Assembly: GCA_017885605.1 (NCBI GenBank) | Contig: JAFNFT010000037.1 | Location: forward strand, 389-50,344 | DNA from: Methanobacteriota archaeon | GTDB lineage: Archaea; Thermoplasmatota; E2; DHVEG-1 | Direction of reading: 5' to 3' | DNA: 49,956 nt | Part shown: positions 7,185 to 16,059 of the stretch, one piece after another | How the letters are laid out: the number at the start of each line of letters is the position of its first letter | Position numbering within the stretch: the stretch's first letter is position 1 | Position numbers and translations under genes: made by a program | The notes under the pieces: model-generated | What the model was told of the DNA's origin: nothing | Databases searched by the model: none | The model's input: the letters and a program-made list of their open reading frames with translations, nothing else

Positions 7185-9914
7185 CTAAAAATGATCGATA
7201 GAATCAAACACTTGCCATTCAACAAATTCTGTACATTCAGCTATTATCTTCTGAGCGATTTTTTTCTTTAACCCTGTCTTCGTAAGGTCTTTCACGGTTG
7301 CTTGACGTAACTTCTCAACGGTGGTATATCCCGAATTACTCAGAATACCTGCGGTCTCCTGATCAATGCTATCAAATGCGACGAACGGGTCGTTTCGCTC
7401 TGTTATTTGGTTCGTTGATTTTTCCTTTATGATTTCTTCTTTCATATGAATATCCATCTTTTTCTTCGCGTTCTCTTCTTCTTTCATCTTATATTTATGC
7501 TCTTCTTTTTCCTTTTTTCTCTCTTCTTTTTGCATCTTTCGTTCAAAAACTTTCGTTTTACGAATTTCTTTTTCTTCTGCTGCTATTCTTACTAAATCCA
7601 TCGTTTGTTTCTGTTGTTCTGCTTGTTTATGTTCGTCTATTACTTCAGTGCCTTTTGCTTTTCCAAAAGAGAGTCTACTGATATGCTCTCTGTCTTTTTT
7701 CTCATCAAATTGTTTTAGTTTTTGTTCTTTTTTCTCCTTTTCTTTTGATTCCATTTCTCGTAACGCAAGGTCGCGATCTTTTCGTTTCTGTTCTTCTTTT
7801 AAAAGTCTGCGTACCTCGCGTTCCTTCTCCTTAACTTCTTTTTTCGAAGGTTTTTCATCTGATATATTCTGTTTCCATATTTCTTTGTTTGTCTTATTAG
7901 ATCCAAAAAGATTTTTACGTTGTTTTTCCTCTAACTTCTTTTGCATTTTCTGTTCTTTTTCTTTCTTTTTTAATTCCAAACGTTCCCGCAATGCTTTTTC
8001 CTTCCGTTCCTTTTCAAGACGTTTCTGTTCACGTTTTTTTTCCTTTACAATTTGTTTTTGCGTTTCTGTTGTTGTTGACGGGACCTTAGTGATAACCGAA
8101 GGGAGACTTTCAAGTTCTTTTTGTGTTACCTCATCATATGATGACCAGGGGGTAATATTTGTTTGTTCTTCTTTCTTCGTCCAAAAGCTTTTCTTAGGAG
8201 TTTTTTCTGGTTTCACCATTGCAACTGCAGGGATCTTAGCTTGACCTTTGCTTTCCTTCTTTTTACCAACTGAGGCTGCGAAAGGTGTCTTTTTTTCTTT
8301 TTTTGTCATACTGGTTTTCAATTTTTCTTTTTTCTTTTTTTGTCGCTCTAGTAGTTCCAATTGCGATTTCTCTTCCATTTCTTTTAAAAGATGTTGTTCT
8401 TCCCGTTGTTTTTCTTCTGCTTGGGCTGCGACCTGTTTCTTTTCTGTTTCTATTTGTTTTTGTTCTTCTCGTTGTTTTTGTTGTAACTCCACTGTCTCTA
8501 TTTTTAGTTTCTTTTCCTTTTCTTTTGCGAGTCGTTTGGCTTCTCTATGTTTTTCTTTTGCAATCAGTTTTGCTTTTTTCTCTTCAATCTTTTTTTGTTT
8601 GTGTCCCTCTTTTTCTTTTTTCGCCATCTCTACTTGTTCGAATCGTAGTTTCTCTTCACGTTCTTTTAAAAGACTTTGTTCCTCCTGTTCCTTTTCCTTT
8701 GATTCAACCGCAGCTTTTTTCTTCTCGAGATCCTTGCTTTTCTGGGTTTGTCGCTGCTTATGCTGGAATTCTATCCACTCTAATTTCAATTTCCGATCAT
8801 GTTCTTTTGCGAGCCGCTTTGTTTCCTGTTTTTTTTCCTTTATCTCAAGTCTTGCTTTTTTCTCCTGGATCTTTTTTTGTTTGCGGTCCTCTTTTTCCTT
8901 TTTTTGTCTCTCTACGACCTCTAATCGTGATTTTTTCTCTTTTTCTTTTTGAAGACGTTGTTCTTCCCGTTCTTTTTCTTCTGCTTGAACAAACGCTTGT
9001 TCTAGCTCCAATTCTTTTCGTTTTTGTTCTTCCTGCTGTTTTTGTTGTGACTCCACTGTCTCTATTTTTAGTTTCTTTTCCTTTTCTTTTGCGAGTCGTT
9101 TGGTTTCTTGTTCTTTTTCTTTTACTTCCTGTTTTGCTTTTTTCTCTTCGATCTTTTTTTGTTTGCGATTCTCTGGTGCTTTTTTTCGCATCTCAAATCG
9201 CATTGGTTCCTTTTTCTCAGTTGTCAGCGTTTGAAATTCAACTGGCTCAAATGAAGGTATTTCGTTTTCTTGTCGATGTGGAAATGATAAAAACCCTTTC
9301 TGCTCCTCCTTCAACGGTTCCGACTTTTGAGAAAACTCTTCACGCAGTGTCCCTTTTGTTCTACCGGAAGTTTCTGTGAAAGGAGGTTCCTTTGATACTG
9401 GCTGAAACTCAGGAAGTTCCTCCTCTGTTTTGTTCTGATTCGATGTGGATAAGAAGGATTCTTTTTTAACCTGTGATTTTTTCAATAATGTTTTTGGTTT
9501 TACTTCTGTAAATACCTTCTTTGGAACAGAAATCTTTTCAATTTCAAAGAGTGATTCTTTGGCAAAAGGGTCTTCTTTGACTGGTAAAAAATCCACCATG
9601 GCATGTTCTTTTTCTTTTTTTATGAATCGGGGTCCAAGGTCTATTTGAATTACTTTTTCGTCTTTTTTCTGGATATCCTTTTGTTTATGGATAACAACCT
9701 GCGGTTGTAGCCGCCCCGAAGCTGTTGGGAGGGAATCAGAGGAACCAACTTGTTTGTGGTCTTTAATAGAATCATCGGATAATAGTTTTCGTAAATCTTC
9801 AAGTTTTGCAGCATCGAACGAGGAGATTGTTCTTTGTTTTGGTAATGAGGCGCTATCTATTAAATCGTGCAACTTTTCAATATCTTTAACACGTGTTTTT
9901 CTCTCTCGCACCAT
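7185..9914 (-). CDS. Giant Lys/Glu-rich repeat protein with C-terminal helix-hairpin-helix
   Basis: 909 residues, no signal peptide or membrane segment. Residues 1-249 look disordered. Residues 250-531 are three tandem 94-residue repeats, each with KQKKIxEKKA, then K(E)xxxRLAKE, then EEQxLxKE. Residues about 640-840 are further K/E/R-rich helix broken by short Ser/Pro/Thr linkers. This composition suggests long coiled coils or single stable helices. The last 60 residues (SIDQETAGILSNSGYTTVEKLRQ, then GLKKKIAQKII) resemble a helix-hairpin-helix domain of the RadA/Rad51 N-terminal type, which usually binds DNA. I do not recognise the family. It could be a chromosome-organising or scaffold protein. 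The gene stands alone between convergent and same-strand neighbours. Confidence 0.85.
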   Translation of the reverse strand: MVRERKTRVKDIEKLHDLIDSASLPKQRTISSFDAAKLEDLRKLLSDDSIKDHKQVGSSDSLPTASGRLQPQVVIHKQKDIQKKDEKVIQIDLGPRFIKKEKEHAMVDFLPVKEDPFAKESLFEIEKISVPKKVFTEVKPKTLLKKSQVKKESFLSTSNQNKTEEELPEFQPVSKEPPFTETSGRTKGTLREEFSQKSEPLKEEQKGFLSFPHRQENEIPSFEPVEFQTLTTEKKEPMRFEMRKKAPENRKQKKIEEKKAKQEVKEKEQETKRLAKEKEKKLKIETVESQQKQQEEQKRKELELEQAFVQAEEKEREEQRLQKEKEKKSRLEVVERQKKEKEDRKQKKIQEKKARLEIKEKKQETKRLAKEHDRKLKLEWIEFQHKQRQTQKSKDLEKKKAAVESKEKEQEEQSLLKEREEKLRFEQVEMAKKEKEGHKQKKIEEKKAKLIAKEKHREAKRLAKEKEKKLKIETVELQQKQREEQKQIETEKKQVAAQAEEKQREEQHLLKEMEEKSQLELLERQKKKKEKLKTSMTKKEKKTPFAASVGKKKESKGQAKIPAVAMVKPEKTPKKSFWTKKEEQTNITPWSSYDEVTQKELESLPSVITKVPSTTTETQKQIVKEKKREQKRLEKERKEKALRERLELKKKEKEQKMQKKLEEKQRKNLFGSNKTNKEIWKQNISDEKPSKKEVKEKEREVRRLLKEEQKRKDRDLALREMESKEKEKKEQKLKQFDEKKDREHISRLSFGKAKGTEVIDEHKQAEQQKQTMDLVRIAAEEKEIRKTKVFERKMQKEERKKEKEEHKYKMKEEENAKKKMDIHMKEEIIKEKSTNQITERNDPFVAFDSIDQETAGILSNSGYTTVEKLRQATVKDLTKTGLKKKIAQKIIAECTEFVEWQVFDSIDHF
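8322..9167 (-). repeat. Three tandem 282-bp coding repeats
   Basis: Three consecutive 282-base (94-codon) units at about 9167-8886, 8885-8604 and 8603-8322 on the minus strand. Each encodes R/H-KQKKI-E/Q-EKKA at its start and E-x-QKK(E)K at its end. The period is exact by codon count, so the array arose by in-frame tandem duplication. Confidence 0.85.
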
Positions 9915-9999
9915 CGTGCTTGAAAAGTGTTGTCCCGTATTAATAAATTTTCCTAAAATGAACGTGAGTTATGTAATAAGGAGTTATATCCTCTGTGTT

Positions 10000-10686
10000 T
10001 CACTTGAGGGCGTAGGGAAGAGGGTCTTTCATGTTTGCCTCTTGGAACCCTTTGAGGCGCAACAGACAGGAGTCACACCGACCGCATGCTGTTGCTTCTC
10101 CCCGGTAACATGACCAGGTTTGCGAAAAAGGGACATTCAACCTCACTCCTTTCTTTACTATTTCAGCTTTTGTCAGATGCAGAAGTGGTGCTTTGATACG
10201 AACAGTTTTTCCTTCAACCCCCTGTCGTGTCGCAAGATGTGCCAGCTGCTGGAACATTTTTATGTAATCTGGTCTGCAATCGGGATAGGCTGAGTAATCG
10301 ACGGCATTTACTCCTATAAAGATGGCATCAGCATTAATGGTTTCAGCATACGCAAGAGCAAATGAAAGAAAGATCGTATTTCTTGCTGGAACATAGGTTG
10401 ATGGAATGCGTTTCCCAATATCCTTAACCGGATGATTTGTTATCTTTTGAGTCGAAGATGAAAGAAGAGAAGACCCACCAAATTTCTGAAGATCGATCGG
10501 TAGAATGATGTGGTCTTTTGCACCGACCGCTTTGCTTATTTTTTTTGCGCATGAAAGTTCTTTTGTATGTCGTTGGCCATAGCGAAACGATAACGCATAA
10601 ATGTCGTACTCTTGTTTTTTTGCGGTAAAAGCAGTCACTGCAGAATCGAGACCACCAGAGATTAAACACACTGCTTTTTTAGTCAT
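10000..10686 (-). CDS. queC: 7-cyano-7-deazaguanine synthase QueC
   Basis: 228 residues, normal for QueC. The PP-loop ATP-binding motif SGGLDS is at residues 10-15. The C-terminal zinc site has Cys193, Cys201, Cys204 and Cys207 in SCYRGEATACGRCDSC. It converts 7-carboxy-7-deazaguanine to preQ0; in archaea preQ0 feeds archaeosine in tRNA. The ATG at 10686 lies only three bases after the iscS stop, so it is the last gene of the nadA-iscS-queC operon. No other preQ0 gene (folE2, queD, queE) or tgtA is in the window. Confidence 0.96.
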   Translation of the reverse strand: MTKKAVCLISGGLDSAVTAFTAKKQEYDIYALSFRYGQRHTKELSCAKKISKAVGAKDHIILPIDLQKFGGSSLLSSSTQKITNHPVKDIGKRIPSTYVPARNTIFLSFALAYAETINADAIFIGVNAVDYSAYPDCRPDYIKMFQQLAHLATRQGVEGKTVRIKAPLLHLTKAEIVKKGVRLNVPFSQTWSCYRGEATACGRCDSCLLRLKGFQEANMKDPLPYALK

Positions 10687-10689
10687 ATC

Positions 10690-11859
10690 TTATCGGTTCC
10701 ACAGTGGTGACATCGTACGAAGTCTCTCAACAATCTGAGGAAGAACCTTCGAGACATATGTTATTTCTTCTTTGGTGTTTTCTCGTCCAAGGGAGAGCCG
10801 CAGCGACCCATGAGCTTGTACCGGGTCTAAGCCTATCGCAAGTAGCACATGAGATGCCTGGAGTTTCTGAGACGAACACGCAGAACCTGTTGATGTCGCA
10901 ATGCCCTGTTCATCTAATCCCAGAAGAAGGGATTCTCCTTCGATTCCTGTGAAGCGGAAATGCGCGTTGTTCACCAGTCGTTTCTCTGGATGTCCATTGA
11001 GGTAGCTTTCCTCAATCTGCAATACGTTTTTTATGAGACTATCCCGTAATGTTTTCATTCTGCTATTGTCGGTTGTCATTCTCTTTTTTGCAAGCTCACA
11101 GGCTTTTCCAAGACCGACGATACCAGGGGTGTTTAGGGTACTGCTCCGCATACCTTTTTCGTGTCCCCCTCCATGGATGATTGGCTGAATCTTGACCCCG
11201 TTGCGAAGATAAAGTGCACCTATTCCTTTTGGTCCATAGATTTTATGGGAGGATAACGCCAGCATATCGATATGTTGTTTTTTGACATCAATCGGAATCT
11301 TTGTGACCGCTTGGACTGCATCGGTATGGAGGGTAATCTCGTGTTCCTGGGCTATCTTGCCGATCTCCTCGATTGGCTCAATGGTGCCTATCTCATTATT
11401 CGCAAACATGAATGAGAAAAGAAAGGTGTTTTTTGAAATTGAAGCTTGTAGTGTTTCCAGATTGATTAGACCCTGGTTATCCACTGGGAGATATTTGACC
11501 TGGAATCCTTGTGTCTCTAAATGCCGGCATACCTCAAGAACACCCGGATGTTCAATCGTTGATGTGATGATGTGCGGTCCTTTCGTTGTTCGTTTCTCTT
11601 TGTTCAAATACGCAATCCCTTTTATCGCAAGGTTGTCTGATTCGGTTCCTCCTGCGGTAAAGATTATTTCATCGTCCCGAGCGCCGAGGATTTCACCAAC
11701 ATGGGTTCTTGCAGTGTCAATTGCTTCTCGGGCTTCACGTCCGTACGAATGAATCGACGACGGATTCCCAAAATATTGTGCGAAATAGGGAAGCATCGCG
11801 TGAAGTACTTCTTCATCAACTTTCGTCGTTGATGCATGATCAAGGAAAATACGTTTCAT
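10690..11859 (-). CDS. iscS: Cysteine desulfurase (IscS/NifS family)
   Basis: 389 residues, class V aminotransferase fold. The PLP lysine is Lys206 in SSHKIYGPKG, and the catalytic cysteine is Cys328 in STGSACSSQ. It moves sulfur from cysteine to an enzyme persulfide for Fe-S clusters and thiolated tRNA. It is placed between nadA, whose product needs a [4Fe-4S] cluster, and queC. A GGTGA ribosome site precedes ATG 11859, and nadA ends 11 bases upstream. Dedicated sulfur supply for NadA is a plausible inference, since nadA-nifS pairing is common in bacteria. Confidence 0.95.
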   Translation of the reverse strand: MKRIFLDHASTTKVDEEVLHAMLPYFAQYFGNPSSIHSYGREAREAIDTARTHVGEILGARDDEIIFTAGGTESDNLAIKGIAYLNKEKRTTKGPHIITSTIEHPGVLEVCRHLETQGFQVKYLPVDNQGLINLETLQASISKNTFLFSFMFANNEIGTIEPIEEIGKIAQEHEITLHTDAVQAVTKIPIDVKKQHIDMLALSSHKIYGPKGIGALYLRNGVKIQPIIHGGGHEKGMRSSTLNTPGIVGLGKACELAKKRMTTDNSRMKTLRDSLIKNVLQIEESYLNGHPEKRLVNNAHFRFTGIEGESLLLGLDEQGIATSTGSACSSQKLQASHVLLAIGLDPVQAHGSLRLSLGRENTKEEITYVSKVLPQIVERLRTMSPLWNR

Positions 11860-11870
11860 TCTCGTTCACC

Positions 11871-12812
11871 TTACCTCATATCGATCATGCGTTGTAATGG
11901 GACTCGTGCTTTCTGCATGATCGCTTCCGATAATTGAATCTTTGGTTCCAAAGTCTCTATACTTTTTAATACTTTTTCTAACGTGATTTTTTTCATATTA
12001 GGGCACACTGCCGAGGGGATCGGATAGAATTTCTTCCCTGGGTTTTCCTTCTCCAGTCGGTAACACAACCCTTTTTCTGTCCCGATAATGAATTCCTTTT
12101 TTGGTGATGTCTTCACATGGTCGACCATCCCATTTGTAGAAAATACGTAGTCCGCCAGTTTGATGATTTCTGGTTGGCATTCGGGATGCGCAAGAAATTC
12201 TGCGTCAGGATGTTTCTGTTTCAGCAATAAGACATCATCTTTTTTGATATCATGATGCGTACGACAGACCCCTGGCCAGAGGATCATTTCTTTTTCTGGC
12301 ACTTGTTTTTGGATATACAACCCAAGGTTACGATCCGGGACAAAAATGATTTTTTTCGCAGTCCTGCTTTTTACAATCTTTACTCCATTTGCTGAGGTAC
12401 AGCAGATATCAGCCAGTGCTTTTACATCTGCTGTCGTGTTAATGTAGGCGACGACTTCTGCGTCAGGGTGTTCTTTCTTGAGCCATCCAAGACTTTCTGC
12501 ATCGACCATTTCTGCCATCGGGCAGTTCGCTGTTTTATCAGGGAGGATAACGGTTTTTTCAGGGTTTAAGATCTTCGCGGATTCCGCCATGAAATCGACG
12601 CCACAGAAAACGATTATTTTTGCGTCAGTTTTCGTTGCCTTTAAAGACAGGTCTAGAGAGTCTCCAACAAAATCAGCGATATCTTGGATTTCTGGATTTT
12701 GATAGTTATGAGCAAGGATGATTGCGTTATGTGTTTTTTTCCATTTATGAATCTGTTGTTGTAATGATTTCTGCATAGGGAAGTAACCCGCGATTTTTTT
12801 CCAGAATGCCAC
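11871..12812 (-). CDS. nadA: Quinolinate synthase NadA
   Basis: 313 residues. The three cluster cysteines are seen at the spacing expected for the family: Cys97 (ANCPMAEM), Cys183 (WPGVCRTHHD) and Cys270 (AVCPNMKK), 86 and 87 residues apart. It condenses iminoaspartate with dihydroxyacetone phosphate to quinolinate in NAD synthesis and needs a [4Fe-4S] cluster. The start is uncertain. GTG 12812 gives 313 residues and follows an A/T-rich ATAAAAAT box about 30 bases upstream. ATG at 12776 would remove 12 residues. It is the first gene of the minus-strand operon. NadB or aspartate dehydrogenase and NadC are not in the window. Confidence 0.95.
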   Translation of the reverse strand: MAFWKKIAGYFPMQKSLQQQIHKWKKTHNAIILAHNYQNPEIQDIADFVGDSLDLSLKATKTDAKIIVFCGVDFMAESAKILNPEKTVILPDKTANCPMAEMVDAESLGWLKKEHPDAEVVAYINTTADVKALADICCTSANGVKIVKSRTAKKIIFVPDRNLGLYIQKQVPEKEMILWPGVCRTHHDIKKDDVLLLKQKHPDAEFLAHPECQPEIIKLADYVFSTNGMVDHVKTSPKKEFIIGTEKGLCYRLEKENPGKKFYPIPSAVCPNMKKITLEKVLKSIETLEPKIQLSEAIMQKARVPLQRMIDMR

Positions 12813-12912
12813 AATGGGACATAAAGCTTATCCTTGCTGGTATTTTTATCCAACCAAGGAAAATCTATTTATCCTCGATATTGTTTTACTGGTTGTAGGA
12901 GATGGATAGCAG

Positions 12913-13365
12913 ATGGATATCGTAGCGTTTATTATTGGTTTAATCATCGGTGTCATCACCATAGGCGTCGCCATTGAGATAGGGATGAGGCGTGTCAATA
13001 AAGCTCAACCAGCAACCAGACCGACTCATAAGTGGAGTATCGCGGAGATAGCAAACCCTCGTATCATAGCGGAGAATCTGGGGGCTATCGAACTTCCGAA
13101 GAACGCAAAGATTGTAGTCAATGAATACGAAAATGGAATGACCTTAAAAGGAATTGAAGTAAAACAGCATTCTGGTATCCGAGGGAACTTTATTCTTGGT
13201 GATGATCGAGCATTGATTCTTTCAGGTCCTATCAAACCGGATGAACTTGGTATTTGGACCGTTGAGAAGGAGATGCTTGAAAAACTGAATAAATATTTTA
13301 ATGATAGCTGGGAGAAAGCAACACCATTGATAGACGACGAGCAACACAATGAGCATTCTCATTAA
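12913..13365 (+). CDS. Unknown membrane-anchored protein
   Basis: 150 residues, family not recognised. Residues 1-24 form one very hydrophobic segment (IVAFIIGLIIGVITIGVAIEIG) followed by RR, so the protein is likely an N-terminally anchored protein with a cytoplasmic domain. The remaining 120 residues are mixed alpha/beta, with EIANPRIIAENL and a Leu-rich helix WTVEKEMLEKLNKYF near the end. The C-terminus is EHNEHSH-like, rich in acidic and His residues. Its stop lies 17 bases inside the following deaminase gene, so the two are probably translated together. No catalytic motif is visible. Confidence 0.75.
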   Translation: MDIVAFIIGLIIGVITIGVAIEIGMRRVNKAQPATRPTHKWSIAEIANPRIIAENLGAIELPKNAKIVVNEYENGMTLKGIEVKQHSGIRGNFILGDDRALILSGPIKPDELGIWTVEKEMLEKLNKYFNDSWEKATPLIDDEQHNEHSH

Positions 13366-14638
13366 AAATTCCACGATTCTTACCCAGAACGATTCTCGAC
13401 GGCAGATCCATGGTGATTTATACATTGATGACCATGTGATCGTGGAGTGTTCGGAGAAACCTCTTTCTCTGGAAGCTGATTATAAGATTGATGGAACTAA
13501 TAGACTTGTGTTACCTGGTCTGATCAATACTCATACGCATATCCCCATGACCTTGTTTCGCGGCTACGGTGATGATATGCTCTTGGGGGATTGGCTTGCT
13601 CAGCGGATCTGGCCTGTTGAGGCAAAACTTGATAAAAAAGCTGTTGAGGCTGGTACCGAACTCGGTCTTCTCGAGATGATTTCATCAGGGACGACATCAT
13701 ACCTTGACATGTATTTTTTTGAGGAAACCATCGCAAAGGTCACCGAAAAAGTTGGGATGCGTGGGTTCCTTGGTTTTGCCCTTATCGATTTTGATACTCC
13801 CGAGTACGAAGCCGGAGAACTCATACCGCAATGTGAACAGTTTGTACGACGCTGGAAAAACAATCCCTTGATTTCCCCTGCGATAGCACCACATAGTACG
13901 TATTCTTGTAAACCCGAGACCCTTCAGAACGCTCGTGAGATTGCGACCCGGCACCATGTTCCTTTGCATATCCATTGCTCTGAGACACGGGATGAGGTGT
14001 ACGACGTAGAAAAAAAATATGGGGTACGACCGGTGGAGCAATTAAAAAAACATGGGTTGTTGCAGAAAGATACGATTCTTGCGCATTGTAGTTGGATTAC
14101 AAAAAATGAGATTTTAGATATGAAAAACGCTGGTGTTGCAGTGTCTCATTGCCCGGTGAGTAATATGAAGATTGCAACCGGTGGCTTTGCACCAATCCCT
14201 GAGCTTCTCGAAGCACATGTTCCTGTTGGTCTTGGGACCGATGGTGCGGCAAGTAACAACACCCTTGATATGTTTGAGACGATGAAGTTCTGCGCACTTG
14301 TCCATAAAAATCATCGGTGGGATCCCACTATTCTGCCTGCTCAGATGGTTGTTGATTTAGCGACTCTTGGTGGGGCCGCCTGCCTCGGCATGAAACATAC
14401 TCTTGGTTCTCTTGAAGAAGGAAAAACCGCTGACCTCATCATGATTGATCTAAAAAAACCACATCTGACCCCGGTTCACGATGCAATCTCCCACCTTGTC
14501 TATGCTGTACGAGGAACGGATGTATGTACAACAATTGTGAATGGTACACCACTCATGCTCGAAAAAGAATTCCTAACCATCGATATGGAAAAAACATTAG
14601 AAAATTCCAAAAAAATCGCTTCAGAGTTAACTAGTTAA
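13349..14638 (+). CDS. Amidohydrolase: methylthioadenosine/S-adenosylhomocysteine (or 5'-deoxyadenosine) deaminase
   Basis: 429 residues, metal-dependent amidohydrolase. Metal ligands are in NTHTHIPMTLFRG (residues about 60-72), HIHCSETRDE, ILAHCSW and GLGTDGAASNN. These match the MtaD/SsnA/atrazine-chlorohydrolase subfamily that deaminates adenosine-type nucleosides. In archaea such enzymes act on S-adenosylhomocysteine, methylthioadenosine and 5'-deoxyadenosine. The gene overlaps the upstream unknown by 17 bases. Which nucleoside is preferred cannot be read from the sequence. Archaea lacking SAH hydrolase may need it, but absence of that gene cannot be judged here. Confidence 0.9.
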   Translation: MSILIKNSTILTQNDSRRQIHGDLYIDDHVIVECSEKPLSLEADYKIDGTNRLVLPGLINTHTHIPMTLFRGYGDDMLLGDWLAQRIWPVEAKLDKKAVEAGTELGLLEMISSGTTSYLDMYFFEETIAKVTEKVGMRGFLGFALIDFDTPEYEAGELIPQCEQFVRRWKNNPLISPAIAPHSTYSCKPETLQNAREIATRHHVPLHIHCSETRDEVYDVEKKYGVRPVEQLKKHGLLQKDTILAHCSWITKNEILDMKNAGVAVSHCPVSNMKIATGGFAPIPELLEAHVPVGLGTDGAASNNTLDMFETMKFCALVHKNHRWDPTILPAQMVVDLATLGGAACLGMKHTLGSLEEGKTADLIMIDLKKPHLTPVHDAISHLVYAVRGTDVCTTIVNGTPLMLEKEFLTIDMEKTLENSKKIASELTS

Positions 14639-14664
14639 ATCAGACCGCTATTTCTTGGCCGACC

Positions 14665-15930
14665 ATGCTCAATCTTATAGGTGTTATCCTTGCCTTTATC
14701 ATCATTCTTGTGTTGATTCGAAAAAAGGTAAGCTTTGGATTGACCCTGTTGCTCGGATCGATAATTATCGGTGTTTTTTCTCTTGAGGTTATCTCCCCTA
14801 TCGATATTCCGAAGACGATGATTGAAGCAAGTTTCTATTCTTTTAAGACACATCAGATAATTACCAGCACAATAGAACTTGCCCTACTGATGACCTTGAT
14901 TTATGTTCTTGCGAGATGCATGCAAGAAACAGGTGCAATCGAATCACTTATCACCAGTCTACGATCATTTTTTTCAAAAGGAGGCACCCTTGCTCTCATT
15001 CCCGCAGTCTACGGTTTAATGCCTAATCCGGGTGGCTCTTTATTTTCCGCACCATTGGTTGATAGCGAAGGAACAAAATATCACCTAGATAAAGATCAAA
15101 AAAATTTCTTAAACGTCTGGTTCCGCCATATCTGGTTTCCGATTTACCCGATTTCTCAGGCGATGATCATCATCTGTAGTGTAAATTTCTCCAACATTCC
15201 GATGGGAACTTTGATTCTTGCAAACTCCATCGGGTTTGTTGCATTTGTTATCATTGGTTTGATTTACCTTAAACGATTTCTCAAATCATATTCTCGAACA
15301 AAGGATCCAGCACCAAAAAATATTCAAGGCCTTATATATCTGCTCCCCCCTATCGTACCTCTCCTGTTCTATCCGTTAAAATATATTGGTCTTACTGAAA
15401 CAAGGTGTTTTTTACTTGGTGTCTCAGTCAGCATTATTCTTTTGTATTTCCTAACAAAAAATAATTGGACAACATACGGAGGTATCCTGAAAAAATCACT
15501 GACAGGGAAACTAGCCTTCGCTGTGTTTGGGATCATCATTTTTCAGGAAATGTTCAAGGCTTCCGGCGTTCATACCCTGATTTCTGAACTGATGAACAGT
15601 GTTGCGTTTCCCACCCTAGTCATCATCATTTTCATCCCTTTTCTCCTTGGGGCACTCACGGGAAGTGATTTTGGTGCGTTAGCACCACTTTCGTATTCTC
15701 TTGTTGCACCATTTTTTTCTTTTACCAGCATCGGTCTTCTCGGTTTGACGAGCCTTATCTTTATCAGTTCGTTCCTTGGTTATTTAATTTCGCCGATCCA
15801 TCTCTGCAATGTTCTGAGCAGTGAATATCTCAAAACCGATACCACCCGGATGTATAAGTATTTCATCCCCGCAGTCGTCGCCACCCTGTGTGTTCAAATC
15901 ATATTTGTTATTTTTGTGTTCCACGTGTAA
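14665..15930 (+). CDS. DUF401 family integral membrane permease
   Basis: 421 residues with about ten membrane segments. It contains blocks resembling the DUF401 family: GLMPNPGGSLFSAPLV near residue 115, then NFLNVWFRHIWFPIYPISQAMI, and ALTGSDFGALAPLSYSL near residue 335. These proteins belong to the broad ion-transporter (IT) superfamily with paired Pro/Gly-rich re-entrant loops; the substrate is unknown. It starts 26 bases after the deaminase stop and is probably cotranscribed, which might suggest a nucleoside- or amino-acid-related substrate, but this is weak. Confidence 0.85.
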   Translation: MLNLIGVILAFIIILVLIRKKVSFGLTLLLGSIIIGVFSLEVISPIDIPKTMIEASFYSFKTHQIITSTIELALLMTLIYVLARCMQETGAIESLITSLRSFFSKGGTLALIPAVYGLMPNPGGSLFSAPLVDSEGTKYHLDKDQKNFLNVWFRHIWFPIYPISQAMIIICSVNFSNIPMGTLILANSIGFVAFVIIGLIYLKRFLKSYSRTKDPAPKNIQGLIYLLPPIVPLLFYPLKYIGLTETRCFLLGVSVSIILLYFLTKNNWTTYGGILKKSLTGKLAFAVFGIIIFQEMFKASGVHTLISELMNSVAFPTLVIIIFIPFLLGALTGSDFGALAPLSYSLVAPFFSFTSIGLLGLTSLIFISSFLGYLISPIHLCNVLSSEYLKTDTTRMYKYFIPAVVATLCVQIIFVIFVFHV

Positions 15931-16028
15931 AGATCATTTTCCGATGATGTTTATTCTCTGTGAAGATACTAGACGGTAGTGAAAAATAATGATATAGTAA
16001 CGGGGTATCTCTCTCATAAAAGACAAAC

Positions 16029-16036
16029 CTTTTAAG
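16029..16036 (+). promoter_or_regulatory. TATA box for the fused kinase gene
   Basis: CTTTTAAG is centred about 27 bases before ATG 16060, and there is no ribosome site between. This fits a leaderless archaeal transcript starting at or next to the start codon. Confidence 0.55.
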
Positions 16037-16059
16037 AAGTAGCGTTCTACTCTATTCGT

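Noticed and set aside
8322-9167. Direct repeats that might suggest a CRISPR array
   Set aside because: The units are 282 bases, contiguous without spacers and in frame within a coding gene.
8285-9379. Long plus-strand open frames (up to 364 codons), rich in Phe, Leu and Ser
   Set aside because: They lie opposite the Lys/Glu-rich gene. AAA/AAG/GAA codons read backwards become TTT/CTT/TTC, which rarely form stops, so these are shadows.
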